Assembly (NCBI RefSeq): GCF_026626705.1
Contig: NZ_JAPNKC010000001.1
Coordinates: 3,224,001 to 3,288,000 of the forward strand
DNA: 64,000 bases
Origin: Pyxidicoccus sp. MSG2
GTDB lineage: Bacteria; Myxococcota; Myxococcia; Myxococcales; Myxococcaceae
Direction: 5' to 3'
Under the pieces are notes generated by a model, which worked only from the letters and a program-made list of their open reading frames with translations, searched no databases and was not told the origin of the DNA. Each line of letters opens with the position of its first letter. The stretch's first letter is position 1. A program made the translations under genes and the position numbers. Below are positions 11,689-20,338 of the stretch, piece by piece.

Positions 11689-12333
11689 ATGAAGCGTCCT
11701 TCCCCCTGGCTCGCCGTGCTGTGCGCGGGATTCATCTCCATGCACGCGACGGGCTGCTTCGGCCAGTTCAAGCTCACGCAGAACATCTGGCAGTTCAACA
11801 AGGGCATCTCCAGCCAGAAGTTCGTGCAGTGGCTGATGTTCCTCGTGCTCGTCATCGTCCCCGTCTACGAGATTGGCGCGCTCATCGACGCGCTCATCAT
11901 CAACAGCATCGAGTTCTGGTCCGGCAGCAACCCCATGAGCAGCGCCGACGGCGCCGATGACGGCACGCGCGTCGTGAAGCTCAGCCCCACCGACACGCTG
12001 CGCATGTCGCGCGACGCAGAGACGGGCGTCATGCGCCTCGAGCTGGACCGCGAGGGCCAGGAGCCGGTGGTGCGCTTCTTCGAGCCGCTCGAGGACGGCA
12101 TGGCGGCCCGCGACGAGGCCGGCAACCTGCTCGTCCAGGCCCGTGCGGCGGCCGACGGCGCGGTGGCCGTGACGGACGCGGCCGGCACCACCCTCACCGT
12201 CCACGCCAGCGAGGCGATGCAGCTCGCCCGCCGCGTGTACGAAGAGGGCGGCGCGGCGGCCCTCGCGAAGCACGCCGTGGAGCAGACCGCCGTGTCCCGC
12301 GGCCTCGCGCTCAACGCCTGCGTGGCCCCGTAG
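11689..12333 (+). CDS. DUF3332 family lipoprotein
   Basis: A 214-residue protein. GAGGAGG precedes the ATG. The lipoprotein-like signal ends at Cys23 (ATGC). The DUF3332 signature follows: FGQFKLTQNIWQFNKGI, a transmembrane helix at ~46-66 ending in VPVYEIGALIDALIINSIEFW, then SGSNPMS. The C-terminal half is soluble, with beta-rich repeats. The family is widespread in Gram-negative envelopes and has no assigned function. The IS30 element begins only 17 bp after the stop, so the native downstream sequence is displaced. Confidence 0.88.
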   Translation: MKRPSPWLAVLCAGFISMHATGCFGQFKLTQNIWQFNKGISSQKFVQWLMFLVLVIVPVYEIGALIDALIINSIEFWSGSNPMSSADGADDGTRVVKLSPTDTLRMSRDAETGVMRLELDREGQEPVVRFFEPLEDGMAARDEAGNLLVQARAAADGAVAVTDAAGTTLTVHASEAMQLARRVYEEGGAAALAKHAVEQTAVSRGLALNACVAP

Positions 12334-12349
12334 CCACTCCGGCAGCGCC

Positions 12350-12396
12350 CTGTTCGGAAATGTCGGGACTTTTCGCGGCGGGCGGTCTCAACCGGT
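12350..12396 (+). repeat. IS30 left inverted repeat
   Basis: 47 bp starting CTGTTCGGAAATGTCGGG and ending CTCAACCGGT. It pairs with 13602-13645. The related left end also survives at 44892. Confidence 0.9.
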
Positions 12397-12450
12397 GAAC
12401 GCACCAGTCGGGATGCACGTCATAGTGGCGTGCATCCGGGGAGGTGTCCG

Positions 12451-13602
12451 GTGCAGAGGCGAGGCAAGCTCGGCAGGATGAGTGCAGAGGACTGGCTGGC
12501 GGTGCGGCGCTCGGTAGCTGCCGGGCAGACGCTGGAGGGGGCAGCGCGGGCGGCAGGGGTGAGTGAGCGCACGCTGCAGCGGCTGCGCCCTGGGGCGGGC
12601 AGCATGATGCAGAGGGCCCACGTGCGTTCCGCTTTGCGGCTGTCGGTGCAGGAGCGCGAGGAAATCTCGCGGGGGCTGCGGGCGGGCGACTCGCTGCGTG
12701 CCATCGCGAGGCGCCTGGGCCGGGCGGCCTCCACGCTCAGCCGTGAAGTGGCCCGTACCGGTGGGCGCAAGCGCTACCGGGCGTGGCGCGGCGAGCGGGG
12801 CGCAACGCACCGGGCACGGCGTCCCAAGCACACGAAGCTGCAGGAGTACCCACGGCTGCGCCAGGAGGTGGAGCGGCGGCTGGAGGAGTGCTGGAGTCCT
12901 CAGCAGGTTGCCGCCAGTCTCAAGCGAGACTTCCCGCACTGCCCCGAGCTGCACGTGTCCCACGAAACCCTTTACCGCAGCCTCTACGTCCAGACGCGCG
13001 GCGCCCTGCGCAAGGAGCTCACCGCGTGTCTGCGCACGGGCCGCACCCAGCGCCGGCCCCAGGGGCGCACGGACCTACGCGGCCAGTTGCCGGACAAGCT
13101 GATGCTGAGCGCGCGTCCACCCGAAGTCGAAGACAGGGCCGTGCCAGGCCATTGGGAGGGTGACCTCATCCTCGGTAAGCAAGGCAAGTCCGCGGTGGGC
13201 ACGCTGGTGGAGCGCCACAGCCGCTACGTCATGCTGCTGCACCTGCCCGAGGGCCGCACCGCGGGCCACGTGCGCCAGGCCCTCACCCACAAGATTGGCC
13301 AGCTGCCTGACGCCCTGCGCCGCAGCCTCACCTGGGACCAGGGCAAGGAGATGTCCGAGCACGTGCGCTTCACCCTCGACACCGCCGTGCAAGTCTACTT
13401 CTGCGACCCGCACAGCCCCTGGCAGCGCGGCAGCAACGAGAACACCAACGGCCTGCTGCGCCAGTACATGCCCAAGGGCATGGACTTGAGCCACCTCTGC
13501 GCGCAGCAACTCGATGCTATCGCCGCCCAACTCAACAGCCGCCCGCGCCAGACACTCGACTGGCACACCCCGCCGAGGTATTCGCCCGAGCCGTTGCGAT
13601 GA
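12451..13602 (+). CDS. IS30-family DDE transposase
   Basis: 383 residues. The GTG start at 12451 is chosen because GGGAGGTG lies 5-8 bp upstream; an in-frame GTG at 12430 has no such site. The N-terminal part has a short HTH and then the IS30 HTH_38 domain (LSVQEREEISRGLRAGDSL, SLRAIARRLGRAASTLSRE). The integrase core carries the DDE triad: Asp238 in GHWEGDLILG, Asp296 in LTWDQGKEM and Glu330 in GSNENTNGLLRQY. The 33-residue spacing between the last two is typical of IS30. The stop lies at the start of the right inverted repeat. It is full length, so probably active. Confidence 0.95.
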   Translation: MQRRGKLGRMSAEDWLAVRRSVAAGQTLEGAARAAGVSERTLQRLRPGAGSMMQRAHVRSALRLSVQEREEISRGLRAGDSLRAIARRLGRAASTLSREVARTGGRKRYRAWRGERGATHRARRPKHTKLQEYPRLRQEVERRLEECWSPQQVAASLKRDFPHCPELHVSHETLYRSLYVQTRGALRKELTACLRTGRTQRRPQGRTDLRGQLPDKLMLSARPPEVEDRAVPGHWEGDLILGKQGKSAVGTLVERHSRYVMLLHLPEGRTAGHVRQALTHKIGQLPDALRRSLTWDQGKEMSEHVRFTLDTAVQVYFCDPHSPWQRGSNENTNGLLRQYMPKGMDLSHLCAQQLDAIAAQLNSRPRQTLDWHTPPRYSPEPLR

Positions 13603-13645
13603 CCGGTTGAGACCGCCCGCCAAAACCCCCGACATTTCCGAACAG
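13602..13645 (-). repeat. IS30 right inverted repeat
   Basis: The reverse complement begins CTGTTCGGAAATGTCGGG and ends CTCAACCGGT. It starts in the last codon of the transposase gene, at its stop. Confidence 0.9.
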
Positions 13646-13917
13646 CACGCCCCCGCCCCTGTTCTCGGGCCCGGAGGCTTCGCGCCGGCCCCGGTCCGCT
13701 CCCTTCGGGTGGCGGACAGGTGGAATGAAGCGTCTTTCCGCGCCCATCGGCTGCCGGGCGAGCTGTCTGTGAGCCGGCCCGCCGCCGCAGCCGAGGTGTC
13801 CTCCGAGACGAGCTTCCCGCGCCGGGTCCGGGCCCGCCGCCCGGGGTGGTTCCTGCCCCGTCCCCTCGGAGGCGCCTGATTTCAGCCGAGCACGGCCCGC
13901 CTGCTACCGTGCGGGCC

Positions 13918-14958
13918 ATGTCGGCGCTGGTGCTCGGTGGTTCGGCGGTCGTCCCGTCGCTGTTGCTCTTCTGGTACGTCTACGCGCGGGACAAGCGGCC
14001 CGAGCCGCATGCCCTGCTGTTCAAGACCTTCCTCCTCGGCGCCGTCATCTGCGCGCCCGTGCTGCCCACGGCATTGGCACTCCAGAAGCTCGGCGCGCCC
14101 TTCGCCGACGGCGTCTGGGGCGCCGCGATGGTGCGGGCCTTCCTCGGCGCCGCCATCCCCGAGGAGCTCTTCAAGTTCCTCGTGCTGTACCTCTACGTCT
14201 GGCGCAAGCCCGCCTTCGACGAGCCGCTGGACGGCGTGGTGTATGGCGCTACCGCCTCGCTCGGCTTCGCCACGCTGGAGAACATCCTCTACGTGGGCGA
14301 GCACGGCCTGGGCGTGGCCGTCCTGCGCGCCCTCACCGCCGTGCCGGGCCATGCCTTCACCGGCGTGGTGATGGGCGCCTTCGTCGGCCGCGCGCGGCTC
14401 GCCCCGGAGGAGCAGCGCCTGGGCTTCCTGGCCTCGGGACTGGGTTGGGCCACCCTGCTGCACGGCTTCTACGACCTGTTCCTGATGACGGGCACGGGCT
14501 TCGCCGTGCTCTCGCTCGGCGTGCTCGCCATCGAGGTGCAGTGGGGCCGCAAGCTCTACCGTGCCCTGCAGACGGAGCAGCTCGCCCTCATGTCCGCGCC
14601 CGCGGGGCTGCTCGCGGCGGAGGGCGGACTGATGATGCAGGGGCCGGGTGGCCCGGTGTCCACCGCGAGCGTCGTCGTGATGGGCCCACCCTCCTGGTCG
14701 CCTCCGGCCGGACGGCCCGCGGAGCCCCCGCGCACGGTGGGCTCATGGCTGAAGCTCATCTTCGGCGGCCTGGGCCTGACGGCGAGCAGTCTGTGGCTGC
14801 TCGTCGTCATCGCCGTCCTGTTCGAAGAGAAGCTCGAGGACGCGGCGAGCTACGTCGCCTGGGGCATGCTGGCGGCCTTCTCCGTCGCCTTCACGCTTCT
14901 CTTCCTGTGGCTGTTCCGCTCGGGGCTGCGAGGACCGGAAGCCCGCCCCGAGCGGTAG
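13918..14958 (+). CDS. PrsW-family intramembrane metalloprotease
   Basis: 346 residues with about eight hydrophobic helices. The family motifs are present: Glu82-Glu83 in AAIPEELFKF, Glu121-Asn in TLENILYV, His145 in PGHAFTGV and His182 in LLHGFYDLF. These match the CAAX/PrsW superfamily, in which Glu and His residues form the membrane-embedded active site. PrsW in Bacillus cleaves the anti-sigma factor RsiW; the substrate here is unknown. Start ATG 13918 gives an N-terminus that begins in the first helix. No strong ribosome site is seen. The 270 bp between the IS and this gene hold no other gene. Confidence 0.88.
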   Translation: MSALVLGGSAVVPSLLLFWYVYARDKRPEPHALLFKTFLLGAVICAPVLPTALALQKLGAPFADGVWGAAMVRAFLGAAIPEELFKFLVLYLYVWRKPAFDEPLDGVVYGATASLGFATLENILYVGEHGLGVAVLRALTAVPGHAFTGVVMGAFVGRARLAPEEQRLGFLASGLGWATLLHGFYDLFLMTGTGFAVLSLGVLAIEVQWGRKLYRALQTEQLALMSAPAGLLAAEGGLMMQGPGGPVSTASVVVMGPPSWSPPAGRPAEPPRTVGSWLKLIFGGLGLTASSLWLLVVIAVLFEEKLEDAASYVAWGMLAAFSVAFTLLFLWLFRSGLRGPEARPER

Positions 14959-14968
14959 GCCCTGGACG

Positions 14969-15526
14969 TCACGGAGGCGGAACGCCCGCGTCGAGCAACT
15001 CGCCCGGCTCCGGACCGAAGCTGGCATCCGTCGCCACCGCGTTGAACGCGCCCTCCAGGTTGCGGCCCGCGCCGAAGCCCTCGCCCTTCTGGAAGGACAT
15101 GGAGAAGTCCCCGCGCGTGGCCTCGCCCGGGTTGCCGCCCGTGTCCAACTGGAGGTCGCCGTTCTCCACCGGCGCGAAGGCGCGCGCGGGCTCGCCCGCG
15201 TTGAGGTGCACCACCGTGGCGCGCGCCAGCCCCGAGGGTGTGGTGCCCGCCAGGTCCACCTTCGCACCGGGCCGCAGGTCGAGCCCCTCGGTGACCACCG
15301 TGAGGCGCGCCACCAGGTCCACGTCCAGCTCGTTGTTGCGGTAGTAACTCACCTGCAACGCCTCGGCGTTGCGCAGCACCTCCACGCGGGAGATGTCCCC
15401 CAGCGGGAAGAGCTCGGACACGCTGCCGGACAGCGAGTTGTCCTCCAGCCCGCAGCCCACCAGGCCCGCGCCGGACGCGAGGCCCGCGAGCCCGAAGGCC
15501 ACCAGTGCTCGCGCCGCCCGGCTCAT
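14969..15526 (-). CDS. Hypothetical lipoprotein
   Basis: 185 residues. The ATG at 15526 overlaps the stop of the upstream gene (ATGA). The lipoprotein signal ends at Cys25 (LVGC). The remainder is predicted beta-rich, with no recognised domain (segments such as DISRVEVLRNAEALQVSYYR and GDFSMSFQKGEGFGAGRNLE). It ends in a Pro-rich tail. It is probably an outer-membrane or periplasmic partner of the propeller-like lipoprotein encoded just upstream. Homologues cannot be named from the sequence. Confidence 0.75.
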   Translation of the reverse strand: MSRAARALVAFGLAGLASGAGLVGCGLEDNSLSGSVSELFPLGDISRVEVLRNAEALQVSYYRNNELDVDLVARLTVVTEGLDLRPGAKVDLAGTTPSGLARATVVHLNAGEPARAFAPVENGDLQLDTGGNPGEATRGDFSMSFQKGEGFGAGRNLEGAFNAVATDASFGPEPGELLDAGVPPP

Positions 15527-16866
15527 TTCTCCACCGCGAGCTTCAGGGTGCCGTTGTCCGCCGCCACCACGGGCGCCCGGTAGAGAATCACGCGCTTGCC
15601 GTTGGACAGGTACGCCAGCTTGGGAGACCAGCCGCCGCCCGCGTCCACCAGCGTCTCGCGCCAGATGCCGGAGATGCGCGTGGACACCACCAGCTCGTCG
15701 TCGTTCGGGTTGCAGCCCGTGTCGTTGCGACCCGACTCCAGCGCGCAGTTGTAGAAGGCGATGGACGGCTCGTGATTCACGGGGTCGAACGCCAGCGACG
15801 GGTACCAGCCCCCGGTGCCGGAGTTGAACACGGGGTCCGGCGAGGACCAGTCCCCGGCCACCGTGCACTTCGAGGCGGAGGTACCGTCGCACTCGATGTA
15901 GGTCAGCTTGTCGCCAATCTTCTCCAGCGTGGCGACGCCGAAGCCCACCGTCGCGTCGTACGCCACCGAGGGGCCCATCTGCGTGTTGCTCACCGCCTGC
16001 ACGCGCGTCGGCGTGGACCAGGTGGTGCCGTCCGCGTTGCGCCGCTGGAACATGACGTCCGTCCCGCTGGCCAGCGCGGACTCGGGGGCCTTGTCGTAGA
16101 TGATGGCCGGCTGCGTGCCCGCCATGAGGAGCTGGATGTGGCCGCCAAAGCCGAGCTTGTTGTCACCCGACGGCGCCACCATGCGCGGCTGCCACGCCGT
16201 GGGGCCACCCACGGCCATCTCCACGTCGCTCGACTCCCAGTCCTGGCGCCCGAAGTTGCCCTGGTGCCCGTCCCGGTAGGCAACCAGCGCCTGGCTGCCG
16301 GAGAAGACGATGGAGGGATTGAGCCCCACGAGGAAGCCGCTGTCGCTCACCGGGTTGCCCGCCGCCGCCTGGTTGGAGCGCGTCACGGGGATGCGCTCCG
16401 TCCAGGTGCCGTTGGCGGCGCGGTACGCCACCGCCAGGTCGCTCTGGTACCAGAACGTCGAGTCGTCGCGGCCACCGCCCAGGTACGTCACCGCCGGCTG
16501 CCCGTCCGCGCCGAAGGCCACGGACACGCCGTACACGCGCTGCACCTTGGCCACCACCTCCGCGGCCTTCAGCGAGCCGCCGTCGAACTCGCGGTAGCGC
16601 AGCTCGAAGTCGGGCGCGTTCTGCGTCTGGGTGCCCAGCTTGACGAAGTACGCCATGCCGATGCGGTCCTCGGGGCCCACCGCCATGGCGATGGAGGAAA
16701 TCTGGTGGAACTCGCTCGGGTCCGAGTCCACCACCAGCCGGGTGAAGGGCGAGTTGGCGTTGGGGTCATCCGGCGGCTTGTTGCCCGCGTCCGGGTTGCC
16801 CGGATTGTCCTTGCCGCACCCCACCAGCGCGAGTGCCGTTCCCAATACCCAGGCGTGCCGTTTCAT
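15523..16866 (-). CDS. Propeller-like lipoprotein, sialidase-type repeats
   Basis: 447 residues. AAGGAGA precedes ATG 16866. The lipoprotein signal ends at Cys17 (LVGC) and a short Asp/Asn/Pro spacer follows. The body has recurring segments resembling BNR/sialidase-like beta-propeller blades (PEDRIGMAYFVKLG, GADGQPAVTYLGGGRDD, LVAYRDGHQG, YPSLAFDPVNHEPSIAFYN). Two Cys pairs near residues 310-400 could form disulphides. No catalytic site is recognised. The gene is first of a two-gene operon and diverges from the oxidoreductase pair. Confidence 0.75.
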   Translation of the reverse strand: MKRHAWVLGTALALVGCGKDNPGNPDAGNKPPDDPNANSPFTRLVVDSDPSEFHQISSIAMAVGPEDRIGMAYFVKLGTQTQNAPDFELRYREFDGGSLKAAEVVAKVQRVYGVSVAFGADGQPAVTYLGGGRDDSTFWYQSDLAVAYRAANGTWTERIPVTRSNQAAAGNPVSDSGFLVGLNPSIVFSGSQALVAYRDGHQGNFGRQDWESSDVEMAVGGPTAWQPRMVAPSGDNKLGFGGHIQLLMAGTQPAIIYDKAPESALASGTDVMFQRRNADGTTWSTPTRVQAVSNTQMGPSVAYDATVGFGVATLEKIGDKLTYIECDGTSASKCTVAGDWSSPDPVFNSGTGGWYPSLAFDPVNHEPSIAFYNCALESGRNDTGCNPNDDELVVSTRISGIWRETLVDAGGGWSPKLAYLSNGKRVILYRAPVVAADNGTLKLAVEK

Positions 16867-16998
16867 GTGCTTCTCCTTGCGTTGTCGGCCCTGTGCGTCG
16901 TTGCCCGCATCCTACGTCAGCGGCGCGTCCTGGGGAGCAGCCGAGCAGGTCTCATCTTCGCGGCGATACACGGGGGGCTGGGTTAGACTCGGCGTCCC

Positions 16999-17667
16999 AT
17001 GCCCCGCGCACATTCCCCCCGGAACCGCCTGTCCCGGCGCTCCTTCATCCAGCGACTTTCCTTCCTCGGCGGTGGCGTGGTGCTGCTCGGCCCCGCCTGC
17101 AAGCGCTCCGAGGAAAAGGCCAAGGCACCGCCCGCGGACCCGGGGCCCCTTGGCGCCACCGTCAACGGCCGGGCGCTTCGCACCTTCTCGGCATTCGAGT
17201 ACGCCGCGGTGGCCGCCGCCTGCGAGCGCATCCTTCCGCGTGACGAGGACGCGGGTGCGCTGGACGCGGACGTGCCCGTCTACATCGACCGCATCCTCCA
17301 GACACCGGCGCTGGAGACGATACGCGACGACTTCCTCACCGGCGTGGCCGCGCTGGAGCGCCGCGCGCAGCGCATGTTCCAGAAGGGCTTCTCCACCCTC
17401 ACGCCCGAGCAACAGGACGAGTTGCTCGCCCTCTTCCGGGACAGCCCGCCGAAGAGCGGCGAGGCGCACTTCTTCGAGCTGCTCACCGTCATGACGCTGG
17501 AGGGCTACCTCGGGGACCCGTCCTACGGCGGCAACAAGGGGAAGGTGGGCTGGAGGCTGATGGGGTTCGACGCCGTGGGCACCGTGGCCATGGCCCCCCC
17601 GGAGGGCCATGACGGCCCGAAGTGCCTGCGCGAGTGCGGGCTCCCCCACGGAGGCGCCCACAAATGA
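16999..17667 (+). CDS. Gluconate 2-dehydrogenase subunit 3-like, Tat-exported
   Basis: 222 residues with a twin-arginine signal (RLSRRSFIQRLSFLGG) and a possible lipid-attached Cys in GPACKR. The rest matches the Gluconate_2-dh3 family: FSAFEYAAVAAACERILPRDEDAG near the start, then LTPEQQDELLALFRDSP and FFELLTVMTLEGYLGDPSYGGNKGKVGW. These small subunits carry a flavin GMC subunit through the Tat system and hold it at the membrane. The stop overlaps the GMC gene start (ATGA), so the two are made together. A separate cytochrome c subunit, usual in gluconate dehydrogenase, is not nearby. Confidence 0.88.
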   Translation: MPRAHSPRNRLSRRSFIQRLSFLGGGVVLLGPACKRSEEKAKAPPADPGPLGATVNGRALRTFSAFEYAAVAAACERILPRDEDAGALDADVPVYIDRILQTPALETIRDDFLTGVAALERRAQRMFQKGFSTLTPEQQDELLALFRDSPPKSGEAHFFELLTVMTLEGYLGDPSYGGNKGKVGWRLMGFDAVGTVAMAPPEGHDGPKCLRECGLPHGGAHK

Positions 17668-19316
17668 GCCTGCCCGAGGTCGACGTCTGCATCATCGGCA
17701 GCGGCGCGGGCGGCGCGCCCATGGCGCTGGAGTTGGGCCGCGCGGGCTTCAAGGTGGTGGTGCTGGAGAAGGGCCGCCACTACCAGCCGAAGGACTTCGT
17801 CCACGACGAAATCCTGAACAGCCGCCGCAATTTCTTCATGCCGCTGCCGTGGGAGGAGCCGCACCTGGTGCGGCACGGCGCGCAGAGCCGCTACGAGCGC
17901 TCCAACGTCGCGTGGACGGCCAACTGCGTGGGCGGCGGCACCGTGCACATGAGCGGCTTCTTCTACCGGCTCAAGCCGGTGGACTTCCGGCTGCGCTCCA
18001 CGCTGGGCGCGGTGTCGGGCAGCACGCTGGCGGACTGGCCCATCTCCTACGAGGAGCTGGCGCCCTTCTACGACAAGGCCGAGGCCGAGCTGGGCGTGTC
18101 CGGAGAGGCCGTGCCCCACCCCTTCGCGGAGCCGCGCTCGGGGCCCTACCCGCTGCCCCCACTGGACGTGCACCCGGTGGCGTCGGAAATCGACAAGGCC
18201 TGCAAGGCCATGGGCTGGCACTCGCTGCCCACCGCGCGCGGCATCATCAGCCGGCCGTACCGGGGCCGCGCGCAGTGCTCCTACTGCTCGCTGTGCGGAA
18301 GCTACGGCTGCGAGACGGGCGCCAAGAGCGGCACCAACGCCAGCCTCATCCCCGCCGCGCTGGCCACCGGCAACGTGGACCTGCGCCCCGGCTGCATGGC
18401 TCGCACCGTGGAGGTGGACAAGCAGGGTCGCGCGAAGAGCGTCATCTACCTGGATGAGAATGGCGAGGTCCAGGAGCAGCCCGCCAAGGTGGTGGTGGTG
18501 TCCTGCACCGCGGTGGAGAGCGCGCGCCTGTTGCTCAACTCCACCTCCGGCCGCTTCCCGCGCGGACTGGCCAATGGCAGCGGGCTGGTGGGGAAGAACC
18601 TTCTCTTCAGCTCCTTCGGCGAGTCGTTCGCGACGTTCCGCGTGTCCAAGCAGGGCGAGGCGCGGCCGTGGCTGAAGGACCCGGCGCCCTTCGTCAACCG
18701 CAGCGTGCAGGACTTCTACCTCCTGCCCGACAGCCGCTTCGGCTTCCGCAAGGGCGGCACGCTGGGCTTCATGTGGGCGCACCCCAATCCCATCCATGCG
18801 GCGGTGGAATTGGCTGGCGACGGGAAGAGCGCGCTCTTCGGCAAGGCGCTGAAGGACAAGATGCGGGAGTACCGTGACTCGCGCATCCTCCAGTTCGAGG
18901 TCTACGCGGAGTGGCTCCCCACGTCCGGCACCTACGTGAGCGTGTCCGACGACACGAAGGACAAGTACGGCATCCCCGTGGCGGCCATCACCGTGGAGCG
19001 CCACCCCATGGACTTCGCCGCCACGCGCTTCCTGGTGGAGCGCGGCGAAGAGGTGCTGCTGCGGCTGGACCCGGATGACGTGCAGCGCAAGGGCGTCATG
19101 GGCGAGACGACGATTCTGCAGCATGGCACCTGCCGCTTCGGCAACGACGCGGCGGCCTCGGTGCTGGACAAGAACTGCCGCGCGCACGAGGTGCCCAACC
19201 TCTACGTGGTGGACGGCAGCTTCATGCCCACCGGCGGCAGCGTGCCGTCCACGCTCACCATCGCCGCCAACAGCTTCCGCGTCGCGCACCACCTGGTGCG
19301 CGCGATGAAGGGCTGA
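17664..19316 (+). CDS. GMC-family FAD oxidoreductase
   Basis: 550 residues. The ATG overlaps the preceding gene by 4 bp; upstream in-frame codons belong to that gene. The N-terminal FAD dinucleotide fold is CIIGSGAGGAPMALELG, with VVVLEKGRHY as the acidic second strand. The middle has an iron-sulphur-like Cys-rich stretch (QCSYCSLCGSYGCETG) often seen in gluconate dehydrogenase-type GMC enzymes. The C-terminal GMC_oxred_C segment is VVDGSFMPTGGSVPSTLTIA. It has no signal of its own, so export with the Tat-bearing subunit 3 is expected. The substrate is an alcohol or sugar acid, not determined. Confidence 0.9.
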   Translation: MSLPEVDVCIIGSGAGGAPMALELGRAGFKVVVLEKGRHYQPKDFVHDEILNSRRNFFMPLPWEEPHLVRHGAQSRYERSNVAWTANCVGGGTVHMSGFFYRLKPVDFRLRSTLGAVSGSTLADWPISYEELAPFYDKAEAELGVSGEAVPHPFAEPRSGPYPLPPLDVHPVASEIDKACKAMGWHSLPTARGIISRPYRGRAQCSYCSLCGSYGCETGAKSGTNASLIPAALATGNVDLRPGCMARTVEVDKQGRAKSVIYLDENGEVQEQPAKVVVVSCTAVESARLLLNSTSGRFPRGLANGSGLVGKNLLFSSFGESFATFRVSKQGEARPWLKDPAPFVNRSVQDFYLLPDSRFGFRKGGTLGFMWAHPNPIHAAVELAGDGKSALFGKALKDKMREYRDSRILQFEVYAEWLPTSGTYVSVSDDTKDKYGIPVAAITVERHPMDFAATRFLVERGEEVLLRLDPDDVQRKGVMGETTILQHGTCRFGNDAAASVLDKNCRAHEVPNLYVVDGSFMPTGGSVPSTLTIAANSFRVAHHLVRAMKG

Positions 19317-19327
19317 GCCAGAGCGCG

Positions 19328-19837
19328 CTACCGGTTGCGAAGGGGCAGCACGTCCACCTTCACGATGTAGCGCGCCTGCATGTCGGACTCGAACTCGATG
19401 AGGTGGTCCCCCACACCGGTGAGGTCCGCCTCGCGGGTGAATTCACCGAACTTTTCCATGGTGTCGAGCACCGCGCGCCCGTCTGCCGCCTGGCGCGTGC
19501 GCGCGCGGCAGCCCTCCTCGTGGAAGAGGACCACTGTCTCCTCGCCCGAGGACGTCACGTCCTCCAGGTAGAAGCGCACCTTGACGGTGGCGGCCTCCGG
19601 CACCTGGACGATGAATTGTCCGCGGCCGGGGAAGCGGCCCTCCGCATAGCTCTCCGTGCCGAGGATGCAACCGGCCACGCGGCTGCACACGGGCCAGGAC
19701 GCGTCACACGTGTCCTTCACACGCGGGCCGATGAAGTCCTCGCGCGAGCCCCCACACGCTCCCAGGAACACCGCGAAGAGCAGCATCGCGGCCACCTGTG
19801 CGTTGCGCTGAAACACTGTTACAAACGACATCATCAT
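19328..19837 (-). CDS. Hypothetical lipoprotein
   Basis: 169 residues. The lipoprotein signal ends at Cys28 (LGAC). The mature part has several Cys residues (KDTCDASWPVCSRVAGC) and beta-strand rich segments such as RFYLEDVTSSGEETVVLF and ARYIVKVDVLPL near the end. No known domain is recognised. Three consecutive ATG codons offer the start. The first is used here. It diverges from the next small lipoprotein gene with only 29 bp between them and converges on the GMC oxidoreductase gene. Confidence 0.75.
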   Translation of the reverse strand: MMMSFVTVFQRNAQVAAMLLFAVFLGACGGSREDFIGPRVKDTCDASWPVCSRVAGCILGTESYAEGRFPGRGQFIVQVPEAATVKVRFYLEDVTSSGEETVVLFHEEGCRARTRQAADGRAVLDTMEKFGEFTREADLTGVGDHLIEFESDMQARYIVKVDVLPLRNR

Positions 19838-19866
19838 CTGACCCTCAATCCGAGGAGTGGACGTCC

Positions 19867-20298
19867 ATGCAACTGCGTACCCGGTGGCTCCCCATATTCT
19901 TCTTCGCCCTGGCCGGCTGTGGAAACGAGACGGAGATTCCCAAGGAGCCGACGCTCTTCACCGACCGCGACGAGATGGCCTTCAATCGCGAGTTCGGCAG
20001 CGGCACCTTCGTCGGGCAGACGGGCTTCAACTCGCTCGTCCTGGAGAACCGCGGCGAGGGGACGCTGCAGATTACCGGCATCACCGTGTCCGCGCCGTCG
20101 CAGTTCAAGGTGACGCTCCCGGAGGGCCTCACCGCCGAAACCCCGCTCGCACTGGAGACGTACAAGCGCGCCTTCGTGCAGGTGGAGTTCCGGCCCACGG
20201 ACAACATCGAGTACACGGGCACGCTCACCATCAAGTCCAACTCGGCCAACACGCCGGAGAAGGTCATCACCCTCAACGGCCTGGGCGTGGACCCCTGA
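19867..20298 (+). CDS. Small lipoprotein with ASH-like Ig domain
   Basis: 143 residues. ATG 19867 follows GAGGAG by 10 bp. The signal ends at Cys18 (LAGC). The single ~110-residue domain looks like an ASPM/SPD-2/hydin (ASH) immunoglobulin fold: LVLENRGEGTLQITGITVSA, FVQVEFRPTD, YTGTLTIKSNSANTP and VITLNGLGV. In exported bacterial proteins such domains are usually adhesive or scaffolding. A hairpin terminator follows the stop by 11 bp. Confidence 0.8.
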   Translation: MQLRTRWLPIFFFALAGCGNETEIPKEPTLFTDRDEMAFNREFGSGTFVGQTGFNSLVLENRGEGTLQITGITVSAPSQFKVTLPEGLTAETPLALETYKRAFVQVEFRPTDNIEYTGTLTIKSNSANTPEKVITLNGLGVDP

Positions 20299-20309
20299 GT
20301 CGGGGCGGG

Positions 20310-20332
20310 GCTCCCGCCCTCCGGGCGGGAGC
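20310..20332. terminator. Hairpin terminator between convergent genes
   Basis: GCTCCCGCCC-TCC-GGGCGGGAGC is a perfect 10-bp stem with a 3-nt loop, followed by TTCC. It lies 11 bp after the plus-strand lipoprotein gene and could stop transcription from both sides. Confidence 0.65.
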
Positions 20333-20338
20333 TTCCAT

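Larger units (their letters stand above)
12350..13645 (+). mobile_element. IS30-family insertion sequence, intact
   Basis: A 1296-bp element with long inverted ends: left 12350-12396 and right 13602-13645. The outer 18 bp (CTGTTCGGAAATGTCGGG) and inner 20 bp (GGCGGGCGGTCTCAACCGGT) are identical, with a divergent core of 9 versus 6 bp. One transposase gene fills it. No convincing target duplication is visible at the flanks. A truncated copy of the left end lies at 44892-45007. Confidence 0.93.

Noticed and set aside
12345-13650. Target-site duplication around the intact IS30 element
   Set aside because: Left flank GGCAGCGCC and right flank CACGCCCC show no exact 2-4 bp direct repeat beyond chance, so none is claimed.
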